DNA from: Asterionellopsis glacialis
Lineage: Eukaryota > Bacillariophyta > Plagiogrammaphyceae > Rhaphoneidales > Asterionellopsidaceae
DNA: 14,673 bases
Reading direction: 5' to 3'
NCBI GenBank assembly: GCA_014885115.2
Contig: WKLE02000312.1
Span: forward strand, 1-14,673
In this document: one piece after another, positions 8,390 through 14,673 of the stretch
How positions within the stretch are numbered: position 1 is the stretch's first letter
How the letters are laid out: every line of letters begins with the position of its first letter
The notes under the pieces: model-generated
What the model saw: the letters and a program-made list of their open reading frames with translations, nothing else
Told to the model about the DNA's origin: nothing
Database searches by the model: none
Translations under genes and position numbers: made by a program

Positions 8390-9754
8390 TTAAAAGAGTC
8401 CAAGATCATCATCATTCAAAGTCTTTCGTTTTCTGTCCTTGAGGAGATTCTCATACTTGCCTCCAGTGTACTCAGAACCCAACTGGGTAACAGCATTGAA
8501 GGCCACCGCAAGATCCTGTAGTTAGCAAAAAATAAGAAAGGTTAGGTCAGTTTTTGCAAAAATAGAAGGGAACGAGTAATTTTCTGCCACTTCGCTTACC
8601 TTGTTGAAATTCAGGTAGGAACCGGCATACTTGCCGACCCAAGCTTCTGTTGTGGGGCTGTCCTTATCAAGCAAAACCTTTCCAATCCATCCAAACTTGG
8701 AAATATCGCCTCCTTTCCTGCTCTTGCTGCTGCCATTAGCATAAAGATCCTTAACGTACATATTGAAAGTCTTCTCATTGATATCAGAAACCTTTGCTCC
8801 AAATGCTTCATCACGAGATCCGAAACTATCCGCAATATACCATCCCTCGTCCTCTTCTTCCTCGTTCTCCATGTCAGCAATATCTTGATCTGTTAGAGGT
8901 TTGAAATCAGATGCCCGACCCATTTTCCCTGGCTTGACGAACTTTGGTTTTGCACTTGCTTTCCAGTCAGCTGTACTTCTGTTCTTTTGAACAGTCTCAA
9001 GTGTTAACAAAGTTCCAAGAATAGCTGTCATCTCCCGCTCTGTCATTCCCGACCTGCTGAAGGCTGCCCTGACATCGGAGGAGGGAGCTGAGCCTTCAAG
9101 AATTTTGATGTCAAGTGGACTCAAAGTTGCGCTTTTAGGTGCGTCAGTGCGCCCCAATTGAACCGAAAGGAAGGGTCCACCAACTGATTCGACTGCAGCT
9201 ACTCCACCGAGTGCTACAGCGTCCGCAATTCCAATTGAGGTGAGTTTCTTCAGATCCTTGCATGCCTGAATAAGAATTTGGCAAGCTTTTTGGAGATTCT
9301 TAGTATACAGGCTATCATCCTTAGAAGAAAGCACAGCCAGCACAACACGCCCATCTGGTCCATATTCCTTTGTCGCGGTATTAAAAGAAAGACCGTCAAG
9401 AACAGCCAGTTGATAGAATGCAGGGGCCAGTTGAGGATCCTGGAGGATCCCACGACGGACCGCTTCCTTGAGCGAGTTGACAGCCGATTGACGCAGTTCC
9501 TGGTCACCGTACACTGCAGGATCGAAAAAAACCTGAGCGGATGCCGGCTTAACATTATCATTTACTAGTCCAAGCGAAGCGGGTACAAGGAAGGCAGCCC
9601 GACTGAGGAAAGATCGACGGTCGTTCTCAGATGACATAAAAAGTGCACTGTATGTAGCTCCGGTGGATGCAACACTATTGGTTCTTGGAGATACAAAGGC
9701 CTCCACTTGGAGAGAGGTAAGCAAAGTTAGGATAATCTTACGCGCAATCTTCAT
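8390..9754 (-). CDS. Thylakoid-lumen peroxidase-fold protein, TL29/APX4-like, probably non-catalytic
   Basis: Exon 1 is 9754-8600 and exon 2 is 8515-8390, giving 426 residues. Residues 1-19 are a signal peptide ending VEA|FVSP, the ASAFAP-like plastid motif of diatoms. A second leader has a twin-arginine DRRSFLS (46-47), a hydrophobic stretch and ASA|Q cleavage near 73, indicating Tat export to the lumen. The mature part follows class I peroxidases: YQLAVLDG (114-121), IADAVALGGVAAVESVGGP (176-194) with LGRTDA after it, MTEREMTAILGTLL (237-250), and a C-terminal KYAGSYLNFNKDLAVAFNAV. By alignment, distal Arg, Trp and His are Gln115, Val118 and Leu119, and the proximal His is Leu249. Haem catalysis is therefore unlikely, as in plant TL29, a photosystem II-associated lumen protein. 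An acidic patch (about 291-300) is an extra feature. The exons are clearly less AT-rich than the flanks. The fold and targeting are well supported; a true TL29 orthologue is an inference. Confidence 0.85.
8516..8599 (-). other. 84-bp phase-0 spliceosomal intron in the TL29-like gene
   Basis: On the minus strand the donor is AAG|GTAAGC at 8600/8599 and the acceptor CTACAG|GAT at 8516/8515. A CTAAC branch-site candidate (8545-8541) is followed by a T-rich tract. Reading through the intron hits TAA at 8524-8522. Splicing instead adds 41 residues that complete the conserved peroxidase C-terminus (NFNK joined to DLAVAFNAV), which is strong support for removal. Confidence 0.88.
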
Positions 9755-10150
9755 GGTTTCAAGGTAAAGGCGTTGTCTAAGAAGGTTGTGTCGTTCTCAA
9801 CTAAAGCAGAATGTATAACGCGTATTTATTGCTTTCTCTTGCATTCGACTGAAGGTTGATGGGGTTTACCTCTTTTTTTTTTCCTGACATGCTGTGTTTT
9901 GACTCACAATCAAGTCTATGTTCGCGTACCAGGTACGTAGTGGTTCGATCTTTTTAACGGAGCCAGCTCTGCAGAAATGACGTCATCGTATCCTTTGTGT
10001 GATAAAAGACAATCTATTTCAATAGGAAAAGCGGTCGGATGGACATGCGCCCGTTGAGTGCCCTATACATATGACGTCAGAGATTGAAATACTGACCAAT
10101 CCAAATACGTTAATTTCAGTACACAACGACCGTAAAAAAGACGTAAAGGT
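9755..10150 (-). promoter_or_regulatory. Upstream region of TL29-like gene with two CRE palindromes
   Basis: TGACGTCA occurs at 9978-9985 and 10072-10079, about 224 and 318 bp upstream of the ATG and 94 bp apart. In diatoms TGACGT elements bound by bZIP factors control CO2- and light-responsive plastid genes (established for Phaeodactylum ptca1). A further imperfect half-site (GACGTAAAGGTCA) lies near 10140-10152, and a CGTACCAGGTACG inverted repeat at 9925-9937. No clear TATA box is seen. The regulatory role is inferred from motif and position only. Confidence 0.5.
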
Positions 10151-11104
10151 CATAGAGTACTGTTTGTTAAAAATTTACATCACTATTTTACTTTTTTTTT
10201 CCCAAGTCGGAAAAACCACAAATAATTAACTGAGACGATGGTGCTCCAAAAAACCCATGCAGTGTGCCCATGACAACAATCAACAAATTGCACAACAAAG
10301 GCATAGCAAAACGACAAGTAGGAAATTAAACTATAAGCATAATTTGGCTTCAAATATTCATTTAGGTTGATTGTTGTTTCTTTTGTTTGTCACATACAAT
10401 TCTAAAAAGAAATGTTGTTATTTTCTTGTTGCGTTGATTCCAATAGTTCAAGTAAGCACCACCTATTTGCAATAATAACTTTTTTCTTGAATTAATTTTT
10501 TTTAAATAGAAACAGATCATCAATAAAATATCAGATATTTGAACAGTTTGATTGTTGTGTTTTTTACAGAATTAGTGTTCCAAACTAAAAAATCTTATTT
10601 TTTTCAACTCCACGGAAGTACAAATCACATCTCACACTATCTTTACTTTTCTAACTTTTCATTGATATTAGCTGATTGTAGAATGATGTAAGATATCGGA
10701 TATTTTATAAAATAAGAAGAATTCAATTGCATCTCTTTTTACAATTTTGTCAAATAATATCTGACAACAATCCACCTTCCATCATTCAACAGCTTTGCCA
10801 TATTTATTCATAACTAGTCCTGCATGTAAACAAATACTTTAAAGAATGGAGCAGTGGAGTAGTTAGAGAAACAAAAAATATTTTCAATAAACACATTAAA
10901 AAAAAACAGTTTCGTTAAACCCACAACAATCAATGCCCCAAATTAGTGCACAACAAGATATTTTTAAAACACAACAACTCACCAGCATGGTTTGATAGTA
11001 ATATTAAATGCACAGAAGCAGCAAGGCTACATTAAAGTATTTGGCTAAGTTGCTACTGTGTGTTGTTCCACTATTGTTGATATGGTATGCAAGGGCGCAG
11101 AGTA
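10151..11104. other. AT-rich intergenic DNA, no gene seen
   Basis: This strongly AT-rich stretch has many homopolymer runs and CAACAA / TTGTTG motifs. An open frame from 11008 overlaps the left end of transposon copy B and shows no family signature, so I do not call it. Confidence 0.6.
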
Positions 11105-11672
11105 CAGGGGTCATCACAGTTGTTTACCTAGCTCTTATTTTAGGTAAAGTATGTGATAAGCTGAACACTAGTACTTATGAAAAAAACTGGTAAACTGTTG
11201 TGAATAAGGCCTGTTCAAGTTCAAACTGGTAAAATACATGATTTGCTAGATTTAATAAGGAAATCTCGTTTTCCCTACATCAAGTTTTCAACAAATTTGC
11301 TTACCAAAAACACGTATAATTTCACGTACAATAGATAAATTTACTAATTTTATGCTACTACTACATTTCACCATTAGGAAACATGACTGTCTGTACTAGA
11401 GATCACTGTAAAAATGCACATACTCTGTTATGACAAACAAATATTCATATCAATAAATAAATTAGTACTCAATTATAGTAATTTACTAGCCACAGCGGAC
11501 CTACAACTTACTTAATTTTGTACTAATTTACTACATACTAAAAACCAGTAAAAATCAAATTTCCCCAGGCCTTTTTTTTTAAAAAAAAGTAAATTAGATG
11601 GAATAAGAGAATAGTTTGAAACAGGTAAATCATTGATTTGCCAGATCTGGTAAAGATCAATGATTACCCCTG
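11105..11672. mobile_element. Short non-autonomous DNA transposon (MITE-like), copy B
   Basis: The left end CAGGGGTCATCACAGTTGTTTACC and the complement of the right end CAGGGGTAATCATTGATCTTTACC agree at 19 of 24 positions. TA flanks both ends (11103-11104 and 11673-11674). The left ~220 bp and right ~190 bp match copy A at 3961-4562 in direct orientation, including TTTACCTAGCTCTTATTTTA near the left and CCCCAGGCCTTTTTT near the right. The central part differs. It lies 1.35 kb upstream of the TL29-like gene start. There is no coding capacity. Confidence 0.8.
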
Positions 11673-11674
11673 TA

Positions 11675-12244
11675 GTGTGTTTGATTTGCAGGGTGGAACG
11701 CACTGTCCATCCTACAAAAAACAACAAGAGAAAAAAGACTTGTGAATAGTGCGTACAAGTTACCGTACCGGGTACTGGTACCTGGTAAATGTAGGGACTT
11801 TTTTACTGGAAAAAACTTGCTCATGTGATGTAACAAAAAAAATGTTTAAGAAAACTTTTTTATATGTGACACTTTGATTGGATGGCCGTGACATGCATTT
11901 TGATGCAACCAGTTTTCTTCGATCAATTAATTTTTTGGGTAGACCCGTACCAACTTCTACGCAAGAGAAGTCAGCAGATATCCGTAAAAACAGTCACAAT
12001 AAATGCCTGTTTATGTTATACAGACACACTCAATGCGCCTGTAATTCAGGACAATCTTTCTTTTTTTTCTTTTACATGGGGAATCAATGAGTTAAAGTTT
12101 CTCACGCGTTTCATGTACGATATAGAGGTGTGTGCACCACAGTAATAGGAACCCACTCTTCTTCTGTTGATTACCCCTGCAGCCCCTAATAAATAGGGTA
12201 TCTCCGGTGATCTAGCACCAAAATAAGGGAAATGACAATCATAA
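11675..12244. other. Intergenic stretch, no gene seen
   Basis: AT-rich DNA between transposon copy B and the gypsy integrase fragment. GGTACTGGTACCTGG-type partial palindromes occur near 11768-11788. Overlapping short open frames around 11878-12145 disagree in frame and carry no motif. The part nearest 12244 on the minus strand could be diverged integrase C-terminus, but I cannot support it. Confidence 0.5.
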
Positions 12245-12840
12245 TCTTTGTACATTTATTGCATGATTCTCTTTTTTCTGGACCAGTTGTTTGTGAGCAG
12301 GACCTTGTCATCTATCTTATAGTCATCTTATAGTCATAGTCATTTTGTTTGTCATTTTTATGTTTGTTGTTACTAGCAATCCTAGCTTTTTTTCTTTTAT
12401 GTATGTGTTCCCAGTTTGCTTCATGTTGAACATTAAATATCACATCTCTACCAAAAACTAGCTGGCCAAGCGTATCTTGGAGAGTGGTATGATAAGTGGA
12501 ATGAATGTATGGTGTATGCGGTAGCAGCAAGTACACCGGCCCAAGGGTTTTGTCAGCACTGTGTTGTACCTCTTGGGTTTGTATCATATTGCCCACAACT
12601 TGATGTATCCTCTCCACTATAGCATTTGCCTGTGGGTTACGGGTAGTGATCTGTTTGTGCTTGATGTGGTACCCACTTTCTATCATATTGCAAAAATCTT
12701 TCATGAACTCCGTACCTCTGTCAAAAGTGACTTGTGCAGATTTTGGGTATTGTGTGAACCAGTACTGTTCTACAATGCTTGCAATTTTGATACTGCTCCT
12801 TTCAGACCAAGGGGCTTGAGACCTTGTTGCTTAGTTGTAC
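12245..12840 (-). pseudogene. Ty3/gypsy integrase core and C-terminus fragment
   Basis: Reading leftward on the minus strand from 12840: ASIVEQYWFTQYPKSAQVTFDRGTEF has the middle Asp of the DDE triad intact. NPQANAIVERIHQVVGN follows with the catalytic Glu, then STYHTTLQDTLGQLVFGRD and ANWEHI. An 11-bp tandem duplication (12314-12335) shifts the frame and creates TAG at 12314-12312; in the other frame the homology resumes as DDKVLLTNNWSRKK and fades near 12245. The middle-Asp block differs from the left element (TFDRGTEF against NNGSEF with WLCLYP upstream), so this looks like another gypsy subfamily. It has no gag, RT or LTR here. Confidence 0.85.
12314..12335. repeat. 11-bp perfect tandem duplication breaking integrase frame
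   Basis: ATCTTATAGTC is present twice, at 12314-12324 and 12325-12335. On the minus strand, one copy alone would keep the DYDYK-IDDKVLL frame; the second copy shifts it and gives an immediate TAG. The duplication is exact, so it is probably recent relative to the rest of the decay. Confidence 0.9.
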
Positions 12841-13051
12841 ACAGGTACAGTGCTCCTTGGGAGGGCTACACCACAGGATGCCCAAAGGGGCTATTGCACA
12901 TAAACCACAGGAATTTGCTCCCTCCCCCAACCAGTACTATTGTGTCAGTACAATAGGTAGACTAACTTACTTAGTTTCAGTGTCTAAGGGAAGATGTGCC
13001 TTTGCCACACAATTGGCATGCACAGGTGCCCTGGAGACCAAATTAATAACA
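12841..13051. other. Unassigned segment between two gypsy fragments
   Basis: About 210 bp separate the two integrase fragments. Neither strand gives integrase homology. It is less AT-rich than its surroundings. An open plus-strand frame (12824-13090) spans it but has no recognisable motif. It may be a filler at a recombination junction or part of another element. Confidence 0.4.
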
Positions 13052-13365
13052 ACCTTGGGCATGGATACCTGCATAACCAGGCAGAGTTGAATGCTTCTAT
13101 TACAGTGTCAGCTGTTTGTCTTTAACTGCTTTGATTTTGAACCAGCCTGTGGCAGGATCTATCATAGTAAGCCATTGTAGCGCACATGTGCCTGAATCAG
13201 ACTTAATCATATATTTTCTGATTAGGTCTATATGTACTCATTCCCATTTTTATGTACTTGTTCCCATTTCAGGATTTCAGCCTCTGAAGGGGGTAAGTGT
13301 CTGTATTTCTTATGTTGCTTTTTACATAGCTGGCATTGTTTACATGTCTTGTAGAAGTTCTGTAC
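13052..13365 (-). pseudogene. Ty3/gypsy integrase zinc-finger/core fragment, same family as 1-1696
   Basis: On the minus strand from 13365: VQNFYKTCKQCQLCKK (zinc-finger Cys pairs), HLPPSEAEILKWE, HIDLI and LTMIDPATGWFK, then AFNSAWLCRYPCPR-like sequence ending at 13052. At the DNA level it matches 545-815 closely, including TGTAAAAAGCAAC and GATAGATCCTGCCACAGGCT. It keeps 17 bp that the left copy lost near 737, but lacks one A in the following GACAAA(A)CAGCTG run. A 20-bp tandem duplication (13231-13270) adds a second frame break. Confidence 0.88.
13231..13270. repeat. 20-bp imperfect tandem duplication
   Basis: TATGTACTCATTCCCATTTT (13231-13250) is followed by TATGTACTTGTTCCCATTTC (13251-13270), three mismatches apart. 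The left gypsy copy has this segment once, so the duplication arose in this copy. Its length is not a multiple of three and it disrupts the integrase frame. Confidence 0.85.
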
Positions 13366-13374
13366 ATGCGTTCT

Positions 13375-13393
13375 TAATAATAATAATAATAAT
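13375..13393. repeat. TAA/AAT trinucleotide microsatellite
   Basis: About six TAA units lie next to the edge of gypsy homology at 13365. It may mark the insertion or recombination boundary of that fragment. Confidence 0.85.
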
Positions 13394-14673
13394 GTTCTAT
13401 TTATTAATTGTGGCAGCTACTGATAACTGTGGAAATCTAGTCTACTCACGACGACAGCCGGAACCATCAGGGTTTAGGTTTTCTATTGTTGGATAGTACA
13501 ATGGGCAAAAACCTGGTTTAACAGGGACCAAAAAATTCCATATTTCCAGTAATAGAAGATGAATAATTAAAATTCGGAGGAGGAACAGACTGTTGAAGGA
13601 TGGACTGTGATGTGCTTTCATATTTAAAGATAATTGGAGACTGAAAGACTGTGAGTGGAAGTACAGAGGGATACTGTACAAGGTACTTGGCATACTATAC
13701 AAGATATTGTATTGGTAGAGATGGATAGGAAATGGGGCAAGGGCGAATTGAGAAGGACAGATGCCAAGCCAACAGACACTGGATGGACAGAAATGTATAA
13801 TGTTTGATAGACAGACAGCTGATGGACGTTGTCGTGTCTTCATGAATGTTCGACAGACAGACGTGGTAATGGATGGACATGATGGTGTCACAGAAGTTGG
13901 TTGACTGATGTACGACAGACATAGAAGATGAGTAAATAATATTATAACTTGAATGAGGGACAGACTGTGGAAGGACTGACTGTGATATGCTTTGTATCTA
14001 ACAATAATTTTTGAAGACTGGAAGAAGATAACAGACAGACTGATGATGTCTGAATATTATGATGGAATGGTCATCAGGCAGACAACAACGGACAGATTCA
14101 GATGTGGTAGATAAGTGCATCTGCAATACCTGATACCTGGTACGAGAGTACGATAGGTGATGTGAGTCCTAGGGATGGATGGATGGACCACAGGCAGATG
14201 GAGTGGTTTCTTGTGGCTCTGAAGTTGATTGATGCATTGCAATGATGAGGCTTGTTTCGGACTTGATTTTCTCAGCGTTGATGGCATGTTTTTCAACCGG
14301 TCCAAGGGAGGAGAATCAACAGGATTTTGTATGATAGGGAGGTGTGAGATCAGCTGTGTTTGATAGGTAGATGTTTCATAGGAGGTGTTTTGGTAATTTA
14401 TTTGGAGTGATTGAGATGACATGTAGGAATGGTACTAGAACTAGTGTAGAAATAATTTTTAACTTCAACAATGATGTTATTTCCGTGTGTAGGTCATTTT
14501 GATCATCAGAAAGGAAGTTCAAGGTACTCCGGGAAAAAGTCTGTCTGTCAGTCAATCAAAAACGTTGGTGTGTCACTTAAATTCTGTCCTCCACCGGCAT
14601 ATTTTCTTTGGAACTGACATAAAAAATTGTCTACATCATGTACCAGAAAAATGGGTCATATATTTATGTGATA
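13394..14673. repeat. Degenerate GACA/GGAT-rich repetitive region, no gene seen
   Basis: GACAGACAG and GGATGGATGG-type motifs recur throughout, especially 13720-14190. A diverged direct repeat of roughly 100 bp starts at 13552 and again at 13921, sharing ATAGAAGATGA, GGAACAGACTG/GGGACAGACTG, GGACTGTGAT and TGCTTT. Long minus-strand open frames here consist of Ser/Pro/His-rich low-complexity sequence produced by the repeats, so I do not annotate them. Confidence 0.6.

Noticed and set aside
8522..8599. Read-through C-terminus of the TL29-like protein without splicing
   Set aside because: The extension has no peroxidase similarity, starts at a GTAAGC donor, and splicing restores a conserved C-terminus in frame.
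11008..11193. Small membrane-like protein
   Set aside because: The frame runs across the transposon copy B left end and its stop lies in element sequence; the hydrophobic stretch is explained by T-rich composition.
3961..11672. The two ~600-bp direct repeats as LTRs of one 7.7-kb element, or a composite transposon carrying the TL29-like gene
   Set aside because: Each repeat has its own terminal inverted repeats and TA flanks and their middles differ, so they are independent insertions. The gene between them has its own promoter-like region and intron and looks like a resident host gene.
12824..13090. Plus-strand coding sequence across the integrase chimera
   Set aside because: It overlaps clear minus-strand integrase homology at both ends and shows no recognised motif.
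13442..14422. Minus-strand open frames of 75-149 codons
   Set aside because: They overlap each other, are Ser/Pro/His/Thr-rich because of the GACA and GGAT repeats, and lack motifs or gene structure.

Overview
The window looks like nuclear DNA of a photosynthetic heterokont, most likely a diatom. The main evidence is the one intact gene (minus strand, 9754 to 8390). It encodes a protein with a signal peptide ending in an ASAFAP-like cleavage motif (Phe at +1), which marks import into a secondary red-type plastid. A second twin-arginine leader for the thylakoid lumen follows. The gene has a short GT-AG intron. Most of the rest is AT-rich decayed transposon sequence, as expected of a repeat-rich accessory stretch of an algal chromosome.

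Layout from left to right. 1-1696 (+): the 3' part of a Ty3/gypsy pol gene (RNase H, integrase zinc finger, integrase core, integrase C-terminus), broken by stops, a 17-bp deletion, an insertion and a 57-bp tandem duplication. 1727-1970 (+): the LTR that ends it. 2008-2235: tandem and inverted repeats forming a large imperfect hairpin. 2273-3461 (-): a gag gene with a CCHC zinc knuckle, frameshifted, preceded by a same-family LTR in the opposite orientation (3508-3827). 3961-4562: a short non-autonomous DNA transposon with terminal inverted repeats and a TA target duplication. 4730-5294 (+): an unrecognised, frameshifted ORF. 5607-7139 (+): a reverse transcriptase / RNase H / zinc-finger polyprotein relic, with its reading frame kept but carrying seven stops counting the terminal one. 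7140-8389: no gene seen. 8390-9754 (-): the peroxidase-fold lumenal protein (TL29/APX4-like), with two perfect TGACGTCA sites upstream. 10150-11100: AT-rich intergenic DNA. 11105-11672: a second copy of the short DNA transposon. 12245-13365 (-): two further gypsy integrase fragments, apparently from two subfamilies. 13375-14673: degenerate GACA/GGAT-rich repeats with no credible gene.

The only host function I can support is the plastid protein. Its alignment to class I peroxidases places non-catalytic residues at the distal Arg, Trp and His and at the proximal His positions, so it is probably not an active haem peroxidase. The elements around it record several independent waves of insertion. 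Stops and one active-site change in two unrelated retroelement families are all of the C-to-T / G-to-A type where the ancestral codon can be inferred. I found no evidence of a new multi-gene system. The most unusual signals are a palindrome kept by paired compensating changes in the two DNA-transposon copies, the head-to-head LTR arrangement with a hairpin at its junction, and the unassigned ORF at 4730-5294.
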